Assembly: GCA_036407035.1 (NCBI GenBank)
Contig: DASXAA010000147.1
Location: 3,223-67,222 of the forward strand
DNA from: JACVRW01 sp036407035
GTDB lineage: Bacteria; Actinomycetota; Thermoleophilia; Solirubrobacterales; Thermoleophilaceae
Direction of reading: 5' to 3'
DNA length: 64,000 nt
A program made the translations under genes and the position numbers. Positions 40,472-48,592 of the stretch are shown here, in pieces. Below the pieces are notes generated by a model that worked only from the letters and a program-made list of their open reading frames with translations, had not been told where the DNA came from and did not search any database. Each line of letters starts with the position of its first letter. Positions within the stretch are counted from its first letter, which is position 1.

Positions 40472-41244
40472 TCGCGCCCGACCGCCACCAGGTACTCGGC
40501 GGGGTAGACCACCTCGTCGCCGCGCGCGACCATGTGCCGTTCGAACATCGCCGCGAAGTCGTCGAGCAGCGCCTGCCACCCGCCCTGCGGCTCAAGCCGC
40601 TCGCGCGCCTTGACGAGCGGGCCGAACTTCGTCGCGTAGAAGTCCACCGCGTCCGCGACCGAGGGGTATCGGAGGTCCACCACGTCGCGCTCGAGAACGA
40701 GGTCCGCGCCGGGGAAGAGCTCGCGCACGTGCTCCTCGGTGCCCCAGAGCACCGGCGGCGCCGCGTCGCTCGGCGGCAGGTGCGAGGCGACCGTGGCGAA
40801 GAAGTCGCCGACCGCGCCCTCCGGCGTCCAGCTGCAGATGCCGAACCGGCCGCCGGGGCGCAGCACGCGGGCGATCTCGCCGGCCGCGGCCTCGTGGCGC
40901 GGCGCGAACATGCAGCCGAACGTGGACAGCACGACGTCGAACTCGTCGTCGGCGAACGGGAGCGCCTCGGCGTCGCCCTCCACCCAGTCGACGTCCCCGG
41001 AGAGGGCGCGCGCCCGCTCGAGCAGCTCCGGCGTCGCGTCGAGCCCGACCACCCGGCCGCCCGCCTCGGCGGCGCGGATGGCCGCGTTGCCGGTGCCACA
41101 CGCCACGTCGAGCACGCGCTCGCCGGGGCCGATCCCCACCCGGCGCACGATCCGCTCGCCCACCTCCCAGATCAGCTCCGCCACCGACTCGTAGTCGCCC
41201 GCGGCCCACGTCGCCCGCGTCTCGTCCAGCACCTGGTTCGTCAC
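40468..41244 (-). CDS. class I SAM-dependent methyltransferase
   Basis: The 258-aa protein has VLDVACGTGNAAIRAAEA (motif I), VVGLDATPELLERA, DAEALPFADDEFDVVLSTFG and RPGGRFGICSWTPEG, a UbiE-like small-molecule methyltransferase. The GTG at 41244 has GAGGAGG seven bases upstream on its strand, which is better supported than an ATG ten codons earlier. It is divergent from an HxlR regulator, with an 11-bp inverted repeat flanking a palindrome between them, so it is probably under that regulator. Substrate unknown. Confidence 0.87.
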   Translation of the reverse strand: MTNQVLDETRATWAAGDYESVAELIWEVGERIVRRVGIGPGERVLDVACGTGNAAIRAAEAGGRVVGLDATPELLERARALSGDVDWVEGDAEALPFADDEFDVVLSTFGCMFAPRHEAAAGEIARVLRPGGRFGICSWTPEGAVGDFFATVASHLPPSDAAPPVLWGTEEHVRELFPGADLVLERDVVDLRYPSVADAVDFYATKFGPLVKARERLEPQGGWQALLDDFAAMFERHMVARGDEVVYPAEYLVAVGRD

Positions 41245-41274
41245 GCCGTTCCTCCTCGGCTTCGGATGAGCCAA

Positions 41275-41337
41275 GCGTCCGCCGGCCCGGTGGCTTTCGA
41301 AAGGCCAGGAAATGAACTTGATCGAACCGGCGGACGC
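41275..41337. promoter_or_regulatory. nested inverted repeats in the methyltransferase/HxlR divergent region
   Basis: GCGTCCGCCGG (41275-41285) is matched by CCGGCGGACGC (41327-41337). Between them CTTTCGAAAG (41294-41303) is a perfect 10-bp palindrome. Candidate HxlR operator. Confidence 0.6.
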
Positions 41338-41345
41338 GCGAGACT

Positions 41346-42026
41346 GTGCACATGCGGGGCTACGGCCAGTACTGCCCGATCGCCCGCGGGGCGGAGATCT
41401 TCGCTACGCGCTGGACGCCGCTGATAGTGCGCAACCTGCTGGTCGGCTGCCAGACGTTCGGCGAGATCCGCGAGGGCGCGCCGGGCATCCCGCGCGCGCT
41501 GCTGACCGAGCGGCTCGCGCAGCTCGAGCACTACGGGGTCGTGGAGCGGCGGCCCAAGCCGCGTGGGCGAGGGTACGTCTACGAGCTCACCGACGCCGGC
41601 CGCGAGCTGCACGCCGTGTGCACCGCGCTCGGGACCTGGGGCGCGCGCTGGCTCGAGCTGGCCCCGGAGCACCTCGACGCGCACATGGTGCTGTGGTCGA
41701 TGTGCCGGCTGATGGATCCCGAGGAGCTGCCGGACGAGCGGATCGTCGTCCGCTTCGACCTGCGGGACGGGCAGCCGCGGCGCTTCTGGGTGATCGCGCA
41801 GCGGCCGGAGCCGGAGGTGTGCGTCAAGCCGCCAGGCTTCGACGAGGACCTCGTGGTGAGGACGGACTCCGAGTGGCTGGCGAAGTGGCAGATGGGCTGG
41901 GTCTCGCTGGGCAGCGCGCTCCGGCACGGCGTCATGGAGGTGGAGGGCCCGCGCCGGCTCCAGCGCGTGCTGGCCGGCTGGGCCGGCCGCCACGAGTTCG
42001 CGGACGTCAAGCCGGCCCGCGCCTAG
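41346..42026 (+). CDS. HxlR-family winged-helix regulator
   Basis: The 226-aa protein has the HxlR core YCPIARGAEIFATRWTPLIV, FGEIREGAPGIPRALLTERL and RGRGYVYELTDAGRELH, and a C-terminal domain of about 110 residues that could bind a ligand. The conserved Cys near the N-terminus (QYCP), which in many HxlR proteins senses aldehydes or oxidants, is present. GTG 41346 or ATG 41352 may be the start. It is divergent from a methyltransferase and overlaps the convergent MFS gene by 20 bases. Confidence 0.88.
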   Translation: MHMRGYGQYCPIARGAEIFATRWTPLIVRNLLVGCQTFGEIREGAPGIPRALLTERLAQLEHYGVVERRPKPRGRGYVYELTDAGRELHAVCTALGTWGARWLELAPEHLDAHMVLWSMCRLMDPEELPDERIVVRFDLRDGQPRRFWVIAQRPEPEVCVKPPGFDEDLVVRTDSEWLAKWQMGWVSLGSALRHGVMEVEGPRRLQRVLAGWAGRHEFADVKPARA

Positions 42027-43179
42027 AGGTCGCCCCGATCGCCACGGCCGAAGTGAGCGCCAGCGCCGCGCAGGCCGCCCACGCCGAGGTGAACGACACG
42101 CGGTCCGCGAGCACCCCCACCAGCACCGGCCCGACGGCAGCGCCGCCGAAGAGCCCCGCCATCAACACGCCGACCGCCCACGCCGGCGACTCCGGGCTGC
42201 GGCGGACCACCGCCAGCGTCAGGCCGGCGGGCCACGACCATCCCGTGCAGCCGGCCAGCAGCGCGCCGGCCACGATCAGCCCCGGCAAGCCGGTCACGAG
42301 CGCGGCGTAGCCGAGGACGCTCACGGCGATCATCGCCGCGGTCGGCGGCAGCGGGTCCTGCCCCGCGCGGTCGCCGACCGCCCCGAGCGCCAGCCGGCTG
42401 AGGGTGGCCACCAGGCTCACGCCGACGAGCAGCAGCCCGGCCGCGAGCTCGCTGAGGCCGTTCTCGACCGAGTAGAGCACGAGGAAGGAGATGAAGCCCA
42501 CGCCGGCGGCGCTCGCAGCCGCCGCGCCGAGCGCGAGCCCGTGGACCTCGGTGAAGCCCGGCCTGTGCGGGGCGGTCGGTCGCCGGTCGGCCGCGGCGGG
42601 CTTGCCGTCGCCGGGCGCGAACGCGGCCGCCGCCACGGACAGCACGGCCGCCGCGACGAACGCCCAGCGCCAGCCGAACGGGATCGCCACGACCGGCAGC
42701 GCCAGCCCGGCCATCAGCGCCCCGATCGAGGCGCCCGACTGCTGCGCGCCGAACGCGAGCCCCTGGCGGTGGGTCGCCACCTCGCGCGCGAGCAGAGCGC
42801 TGGCCGCCGGCCCGGCGGTGGAGTTGCCGATCCCGCCGACGAGGATCAGCGCGGTGAGCGCGGCTGCCGAGTTCGCGAACAGCGCCACCGCCAGGCACGA
42901 GACCGCGGTGGTGGCGGCGGCAAGCCGCATCGAGGGCAGCACGCCGATGCGCCCGACGAGCCGCCCGCACGGCGTGGAGAGCAGCGCGCAGACGACGTAG
43001 AAGATGCTCACGGCCAGCCCCACCGTGGCCTTCGAGAACGCGAAGTCCATCCGGATCCGCGGCGCCAGGCTGGCGGTCAGGAAGCCCGGCAGCACGCCGG
43101 CGACCACGATCCCCGTGCCGGTCAGGAGCGCCCGCAGCACGCGCGCCTGCTCTGGCGACAGTCTCTCCGCAGAAATCAT
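42007..43179 (-). CDS. MFS transporter
   Basis: The 390-aa protein has about 12 membrane helices and MFS loop motifs (STPCGRLVGRIGVLP after helix 2; SRLALGAVGDRAGQDPL after helix 8). The gene is divergent from pobA, 67 bases away, so aromatic-acid uptake such as 4-hydroxybenzoate is plausible, though PcaK-specific motifs (such as DGxD) are not evident. It overlaps the HxlR stop by 20 bases. Confidence 0.85.
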   Translation of the reverse strand: MISAERLSPEQARVLRALLTGTGIVVAGVLPGFLTASLAPRIRMDFAFSKATVGLAVSIFYVVCALLSTPCGRLVGRIGVLPSMRLAAATTAVSCLAVALFANSAAALTALILVGGIGNSTAGPAASALLAREVATHRQGLAFGAQQSGASIGALMAGLALPVVAIPFGWRWAFVAAAVLSVAAAAFAPGDGKPAAADRRPTAPHRPGFTEVHGLALGAAAASAAGVGFISFLVLYSVENGLSELAAGLLLVGVSLVATLSRLALGAVGDRAGQDPLPPTAAMIAVSVLGYAALVTGLPGLIVAGALLAGCTGWSWPAGLTLAVVRRSPESPAWAVGVLMAGLFGGAAVGPVLVGVLADRVSFTSAWAACAALALTSAVAIGATSRRGPA

Positions 43180-43232
43180 CTGAAGTTTTGACTTATATCC
43201 GGGGCAGGCTTAGGCTCACCGCCGCCGGTGGG

Positions 43233-43247
43233 TAGGTTCCCCCGGGA
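43233..43247 (+). promoter_or_regulatory. putative leaderless -10 element for pobA
   Basis: TAGGTT (43233-43238) is followed by 8 bases and ATG 43247; no ribosome site is seen. Confidence 0.4.
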
Positions 43248-44437
43248 TGAGAGAGATGGCGTCCGATCGAACTCAGGTCGGGATCGTGGGTGCCGGCCCG
43301 GCGGGACTGGTCCTCGCGAAGCTGCTCCACCTCGAAGGGATCGAGTCCGTGGTGCTCGAGGCGCGCGATCGCGAGTACGTGCAGCACCGCGTCCGCGCGG
43401 GCGTGCTCGAGCAGGGGACGGTCGACCTGCTGCGGGAGATGGGCGTGGGCGAGCGCCTCGACCGCGAGGGCATCGAGCACCACGGCATCGAGCTCCGCTT
43501 CGACGGGCGGGGCCACCGCATACCGATGACCGACCTCACGGGCCGCAGCATCACGATCTACGGCCAGCAGGAGGTCGTGAAGGACCTGATCGAGGCGCGC
43601 CTGGCCGACGGCGGCGAGCTGCTGTTCGAGGTCGGCGACGTGACGTTGCACGGCATCGACGGCGACGAGCCGAGCATCCGCTTCGAGCACGACGCCCGCG
43701 ACCGGGAGCTCCGCTGCGACGTGATCGCCGGCTGCGACGGCTTTCACGGCGTGTGCCGTGACGCGGTCCCGCCGGGCGTCCTCACCTACCACGAGCGCGA
43801 GTACCCGTACGCGTGGTTCGGGATCCTGGCGGAGGTCGCGCCCTCGACCGAGGAGCTGATCTACACCTACCACGACAACGGCTTCGCCCTCCACAGCCTG
43901 CGCTCGCCAGAGCTCAGCCGGCTGTACCTGCAGGTCGACCCGGGGGACAGCGTGGACAACTGGACCGACGACGGGATCTGGGACGAGCTGCAGCTGCGGA
44001 TGACCCGCGACGACGGCTGGACGCTGAACCGCGGGCCGATCATCGAGAAGGGCATCACCCCGATGCGGAGCTTCGTCGCCGAGCCGATGCAGTACGGGCG
44101 GCTGTTCCTCGCGGGCGACGCCGTGCACATCGTTCCCCCGACCGGCGCCAAGGGCCTCAACCTCGCCGTCCACGACGTGCACGTGCTGGCCGGCGCGCTG
44201 GCGAAGTGGTTCCGCACCGGTGACGACGGAGGCCTCCAGGGCTACTCGGCCACGTGCCTCTGGCGCGTCTGGCGCGTGCAGCACTTCTCATGGTGGATGA
44301 CGTCGATGCTGCACAGGCTGCCCGAGCCGCGCGACCCGTTCGACGCCCAGCTCCAGCGCGCCCAGCTCGAGTACGTATGCTCGTCGGAGGCGGCGGCCGC
44401 GGGATTGGCCGAGAACTACGTGGGGTTCCGACACTGA
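43247..44437 (+). CDS. pobA: 4-hydroxybenzoate 3-monooxygenase
   Basis: PobA hydroxylates 4-hydroxybenzoate to protocatechuate with FAD, NAD(P)H and O2. The 396-aa protein matches the family length (394) and has the FAD motif GAGPAG (15-20), VRAGVLEQGTVDLL, the DG-type segment VIAGCDGFHGVCRD, RLFLAGDAVHIVPPTGAKGL and the C-terminal HxxxW region. It is the first gene of a pobA-pcaF-pcaB group and divergent from an MFS transporter. The TGA stop forms a CTGA overlap with pcaF. Confidence 0.93.
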   Translation: MREMASDRTQVGIVGAGPAGLVLAKLLHLEGIESVVLEARDREYVQHRVRAGVLEQGTVDLLREMGVGERLDREGIEHHGIELRFDGRGHRIPMTDLTGRSITIYGQQEVVKDLIEARLADGGELLFEVGDVTLHGIDGDEPSIRFEHDARDRELRCDVIAGCDGFHGVCRDAVPPGVLTYHEREYPYAWFGILAEVAPSTEELIYTYHDNGFALHSLRSPELSRLYLQVDPGDSVDNWTDDGIWDELQLRMTRDDGWTLNRGPIIEKGITPMRSFVAEPMQYGRLFLAGDAVHIVPPTGAKGLNLAVHDVHVLAGALAKWFRTGDDGGLQGYSATCLWRVWRVQHFSWWMTSMLHRLPEPRDPFDAQLQRAQLEYVCSSEAAAAGLAENYVGFRH

Positions 44438-45615
44438 GCGCAGACGTCTTCATCGTCGACGCCGTACGCACGCGCACCGGACGCTACGGCGGCGCCCTCG
44501 CCGGCGTGCGCCCCGACGACCTCGCCGCCCTCGTGGTGCGCGGCCTCGTCGACCGCACGCCGGACCTCGACCCGGGCGCCGTCGACGACGTGTTCTTCGG
44601 CAACTCGAACGGCGCCGGCGAGGAGAACCGCGACGTCGCGCGGATGGCCGTGCTGCTCGCCGAGCTGCCGACGACCGTGCCCGGCGTGACCGTCAACCGG
44701 CTCTGCGGCTCGGGGCTCGAGGCGGCCGTGGACGCCAGCCGCGCGATCGCGCTCGGCGACGCGTCGGTGTGCATCGCGGGCGGGGTCGAGTCGATGAGCC
44801 GCGCGCCGTTCGTGCTGACGAAGACGGAGCGTCCCTACGCGCGCGAGCCGCAGACGCTCCACTCGACCACGCTCGGCTGGCGGCTCGTGAACCCGAAGAT
44901 GCCGGAGAGGTGGACGGCGTCGCTCGGCGAGGGCGCCGAGATCCTCGCCGACCAGTACGAGATCTCGCGCGAGGCGCAGGACGAGTTCGCGCTGCGCAGC
45001 CACCGGCGCGCGGCCGCCGCGTGGGAGCGGGGCGACTACCAGGGGGAGGTCGTGGACGTGCCCGACGTGGAGCTCGAGCGCGACGAGCCGATCCGGGCGG
45101 ACTCGACGCTCGAGAAGCTGGGCGGCCTGAGACCGGCGTTCCGCAAGGACGGCACGGTCACGGCCGGCAACGCCTCGCCCCTGAACGACGGCGCGGCCGC
45201 GGTGCTGCTGGCCGATCAGCGGGGCGTGGACGCCACCGGTCGCGAGCCGCTCGCCCGCGTCGTCTCTCGCGGCCTCCACGCGGTGGATCCGCCGGTGTAC
45301 GGCATCGCGCCGGTGGAGGCCGCCAACGTCGCCCTGAAGCGGGCCGGCATCGGCTGGGGCGACCTCGCGGCGGTGGAGCTGAACGAGGCGTTCGCCGCCC
45401 AGTCGCTCGCCTGCATCTCCCAGTGGCCCGACCTCGATCCCGAGATCGTGAACGTGAACGGCGGCGCGATCGCGCTCGGCCACCCGATCGGGTGCTCCGG
45501 CGCGCGCATCCTGACCACGCTCGCCCACGAGCTCCGGCGCCGCGGCGGCGGCTTCGGCCTCGCGACCCTCTGCATCGGCGTCGGCCAGGGGATCGCGATG
45601 GTGATCGAGGCGTAG
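44434..45615 (+). CDS. pcaF: beta-ketoadipyl-CoA thiolase
   Basis: PcaF cleaves beta-ketoadipyl-CoA to succinyl-CoA and acetyl-CoA, the last step of the beta-ketoadipate pathway. The 393-aa protein has the nucleophile Cys in VNRLCGSGLEAAVDA, NEAFAAQSLAC, GGAIALGHPIGCSGAR and LCIGVGQGIA. Family proteins begin right at the DVFIxDAVRTxxGRYGG segment, which fits a CTG at 44434 (CTGA overlap with pobA) read as Met. The nearest ATG (44377) would add 19 unrelated residues from the pobA coding region. So a rare CTG start is proposed. Confidence 0.92.
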   Translation: MSADVFIVDAVRTRTGRYGGALAGVRPDDLAALVVRGLVDRTPDLDPGAVDDVFFGNSNGAGEENRDVARMAVLLAELPTTVPGVTVNRLCGSGLEAAVDASRAIALGDASVCIAGGVESMSRAPFVLTKTERPYAREPQTLHSTTLGWRLVNPKMPERWTASLGEGAEILADQYEISREAQDEFALRSHRRAAAAWERGDYQGEVVDVPDVELERDEPIRADSTLEKLGGLRPAFRKDGTVTAGNASPLNDGAAAVLLADQRGVDATGREPLARVVSRGLHAVDPPVYGIAPVEAANVALKRAGIGWGDLAAVELNEAFAAQSLACISQWPDLDPEIVNVNGGAIALGHPIGCSGARILTTLAHELRRRGGGFGLATLCIGVGQGIAMVIEA

Positions 45616-45620
45616 CGGCC

Positions 45621-46946
45621 TTGGCCGGCGAGCTCTTCGGCCCGATCTTCGTGCCGGACCCCGTGCGCGAGGCGGTCTCCGACCGGGCCTGGCTGCAGGC
45701 GATGCTCGACTTCGAGGCGGCGCTCGCGGTCGCCGAGGCGCGCGCGCGGGTGATCCCGCTGCAGGCCGCCGAGGCGATCGGCGCCGCCTGCCGGGCGGAC
45801 CGCTTCGACGCCGGGCGGATCGCCCGCAAGGGCCGCGGCTCCGGCAACCCGGCCGCGCCGCTCGCGAGCGCCCTGCGCGCGGCGCTGCCCGACGAGGCAG
45901 CCCGCTGGGTGCACTGGGGCGCGACGAGCCAGGACGTGCTCGACACCGCGGCGATGCTCGTGGCCCGGCGCGCGCTCGACCTGGTGCTGGCGGACCTCGA
46001 CGGCGTCGCGACCGCGTGCGCGCGCCTCGCGGACGCCCACCGCGCCACGCCGATGGCGGGGCGCACCCTGCTCCAGCAGGCCGTGCCGACCACCTTCGGC
46101 CTCAAGGCGGCCGGCTGGCTCGTCGCCGTGAGCGAGGCGACCGACCGCCTGCGGGCGATCCAGCGCGAGCGCCTCGCGGTGGAGCTCGGCGGCGCGGCCG
46201 GCACGCTGTCCGCGCTCGGCGATCAAGGGCCGCACGTGCTCGCGCTGCTGGCCGAGGAGCTCGGGCTGGCCGAGCCGGTGGTCCCGTGGCACACGGCGCG
46301 GGGACGCGTGGCCGAGCTGGGCGCGGAGCTCGCGCTCACGGCGGGAGTGCTCGCGAAGATCGCCCTCGACGTGGTGCTGCTCGCGCAGACCGAGGTCGGC
46401 GAGGTGGCGGAGGCCGCCGGCGGCGGGTCGTCGGCGATGCCGCACAAGCGGAATCCGGTCGCGGCGACGCTCGTGCGCGCCTGCGCGCCGCAGGTGCAGG
46501 CGCAGGCCGGCGTGCTGGTCGCCGCGATGGCGCAGGAGCACGAGCGGGCGGCGGGCGCGTGGCACTCCGAGTGGGAGGCGCTCAGCCGCGCCCTGGAGCT
46601 GACCGGCGGCGCCGGCGCGCGCGCACGCGAGATGGTGGAGGGCTTGCGGATCGACCCGGAGCGCATGCGGGCCAACCTCGACGCCACCGGCGGCCTCCTG
46701 ATGGCGGAGCACGTGATGGTCGTGCTGACGGAGAAGGTCGGCGGGCCCGAGGCGTCGCGGCTCGTGGAGGCGGCCGCGAGCCGCGCGCGCGACGAGGGCC
46801 TGTCGCTCGGCGACGCGCTCGCCACGGATCCCGGCGTGGAGCTCTCGGATGACGAGATCCGGCGGGCCCTCGACCCCGAGAGCTACCTCGGCGCGGCCGA
46901 CGCGTTCGTGCAGCGCGCGCTCGATCTCGTAGGGTGGCGCCCGTGA
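45621..46946 (+). CDS. pcaB: 3-carboxy-cis,cis-muconate cycloisomerase
   Basis: PcaB lactonises 3-carboxymuconate in protocatechuate degradation. The 441-aa protein belongs to the fumarase/aspartase superfamily: WVHWGATSQDVLDTAAMLV, RTLLQQAVPTTFGLKAAGW and the signature GSSAMPHKRNP. The TTG start lies 5 bases after the pcaF stop. Adenylosuccinate lyase is a relative, but the aromatic-cluster context decides for PcaB. The stop overlaps the GTG start of the next gene. Confidence 0.9.
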   Translation: MAGELFGPIFVPDPVREAVSDRAWLQAMLDFEAALAVAEARARVIPLQAAEAIGAACRADRFDAGRIARKGRGSGNPAAPLASALRAALPDEAARWVHWGATSQDVLDTAAMLVARRALDLVLADLDGVATACARLADAHRATPMAGRTLLQQAVPTTFGLKAAGWLVAVSEATDRLRAIQRERLAVELGGAAGTLSALGDQGPHVLALLAEELGLAEPVVPWHTARGRVAELGAELALTAGVLAKIALDVVLLAQTEVGEVAEAAGGGSSAMPHKRNPVAATLVRACAPQVQAQAGVLVAAMAQEHERAAGAWHSEWEALSRALELTGGAGARAREMVEGLRIDPERMRANLDATGGLLMAEHVMVVLTEKVGGPEASRLVEAAASRARDEGLSLGDALATDPGVELSDDEIRRALDPESYLGAADAFVQRALDLVGWRP

Positions 46947-48592
46947 AGGCGGCCGCCGGGCTGATAGAGCTGCTGCGGAGCGAGGGCGTGGACCGCGTGT
47001 TCGGCAACCCGGGCACGACCGAGCTGCCGTTCATGGAGGCCCTGGCGCTCGCGCCCGAGATGCCGTACCACCTCGGACTGCACGAGGTCGCAGTCGTGTC
47101 GATGGCCGACGGCCACGCGCGCGCGAGCCGGCGCACGTCGTTCGTGAACCTCCACATCGCGGCCGGCCTCGCGAACGGGCTCAGCATGGTGCTGAACGCG
47201 CGGCGGGCGCGCACGCCGATGGTGGTGACCGCCGGGCAGCAGCACCGCGGCCACCTGATCCAGGACCCGATGCTCGGCGGCGACCTGCTCGCGCTCTCGC
47301 AGGGCGCGTTCAAGGAGGCGGTGGAGGTCGCGCGCGTGGAGGACCTCGGCCTGCTCATGCGGCGGGCCTTCGCCCGCGCCCAGGCGCCGCCGTCTGGGCC
47401 GGTGCTCGTGTCGCTCCCGGTCGACGTGCTCGAGGAGGAGCTGCCCCCGCCGCTCCCGCCGCGCTCGGAGATCGCGCCGCCCGGGCCGGCCCAGGGGCTC
47501 GAGGCGGCCGCGGCGATCCTGCTGGAGGCGCGGGCGCCCGCGATCGTCGCCGGCGACGGCGTGGGACGCGAGGGTGCGCTCGACGAGCTGGTGCGGGTGG
47601 CCGAGGCGCTCGGCGCGACGGTCTTCCACGAGCCGATGTACGACGCCTGCGACTTCCCCGCGACGCACCCGCTCTCCGCCGGGATGATGCCGCCGGTCAA
47701 CGTCGAGATACGCAGGCGGCTCGAAGCCCACGACGTGCTGTTCCTCGTCGGGAGCCACGCGTTCTCGGCGCACTACTACACGCCGCCGGCGGCGATCCCG
47801 GACGATGTCACGGTCGTCCAGCTGGACCCCGACGCGGCTGAGCTCGGGCGCAACTACGCCGTCGCCGCCGGCCTGCACGGCGGGGTGCGCGCCACGCTCG
47901 CCGCGCTGCTGCCGCTGCTCGAGGGGCAGTCGGGCGAGGCGGGCGAGCGGCTGGCCGCGGCGAGGGCGAAGGGCGAGTCCCTCGCGGGCGAGCGCGACGG
48001 CGCCGCGGACGACCCGGCGGTCGCGGCCCGGGCGCTCGTGGACGCGCTCCCGCCCGACACCGTGATGATCGAGGAGGCGATCACTACCGGCCTGCTCGTG
48101 CGCGCCGCGTTCGCCGCCGACCGGCCCGGCTCGTACCACCACAGCGTGGGCGGGGCGCTCGGCTGGGGCATCGGCGCCGGTATCGGCGTGAAGCTCGCCC
48201 GACCGGACGCGCCGGTCGTCGCGGTCGTCGGCGATGGCTGCGCGATGTACGGCATCCAGGGCCTCTGGTCCGCCGCGCGCTACGAGGTACCGGTGGTCGT
48301 GGCGGTGCTCAACAACCGCGAGTACCGGGCGTGCAAGCAGGGCATCCCGCGGGTGATGGAGCCGTCGGGCGCCGACCGCTTTGTCGGCATGGACCTGGCG
48401 CCGCCGGCGATCGACTTCGTGTCGCTGGCGAAGTCGCTCGGCGTCTCGGCCGCGCGCGCGGAGGGACCGGAGGCGATCGCGGGCGAGATCGAGAGCGCGC
48501 TTCAGGCCGGCGCGCCCGCGCTCGTGGAGATCGCGATCGCCGGCAGCCCGGAGCGGCGGGCGCAGGCCGGCGCCGTGGCGGTCGAGGCCTAA
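46943..48592 (+). CDS. ThDP-dependent decarboxylase, benzoylformate-decarboxylase-like
   Basis: The 549-aa protein has the ThDP enzyme layout: Glu48 in LHEVAVVSMADGHA activates thiamine, and GDGCAMYGIQGLW with NN (LNNREY) is the diphosphate motif. GNPGTTELPF and His71 (VNLHIAAG) match the benzoylformate decarboxylase positions Ser26 and His70, with Thr in place of Ser. It may decarboxylate (4-hydroxy)benzoylformate to the aldehyde, feeding pobA through 4-hydroxybenzoate. It overlaps pcaB by GTGA with a GGTGG site, so it belongs to the operon. Other 2-keto acids remain possible. Confidence 0.88.
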   Translation: MKAAAGLIELLRSEGVDRVFGNPGTTELPFMEALALAPEMPYHLGLHEVAVVSMADGHARASRRTSFVNLHIAAGLANGLSMVLNARRARTPMVVTAGQQHRGHLIQDPMLGGDLLALSQGAFKEAVEVARVEDLGLLMRRAFARAQAPPSGPVLVSLPVDVLEEELPPPLPPRSEIAPPGPAQGLEAAAAILLEARAPAIVAGDGVGREGALDELVRVAEALGATVFHEPMYDACDFPATHPLSAGMMPPVNVEIRRRLEAHDVLFLVGSHAFSAHYYTPPAAIPDDVTVVQLDPDAAELGRNYAVAAGLHGGVRATLAALLPLLEGQSGEAGERLAAARAKGESLAGERDGAADDPAVAARALVDALPPDTVMIEEAITTGLLVRAAFAADRPGSYHHSVGGALGWGIGAGIGVKLARPDAPVVAVVGDGCAMYGIQGLWSAARYEVPVVVAVLNNREYRACKQGIPRVMEPSGADRFVGMDLAPPAIDFVSLAKSLGVSAARAEGPEAIAGEIESALQAGAPALVEIAIAGSPERRAQAGAVAVEA

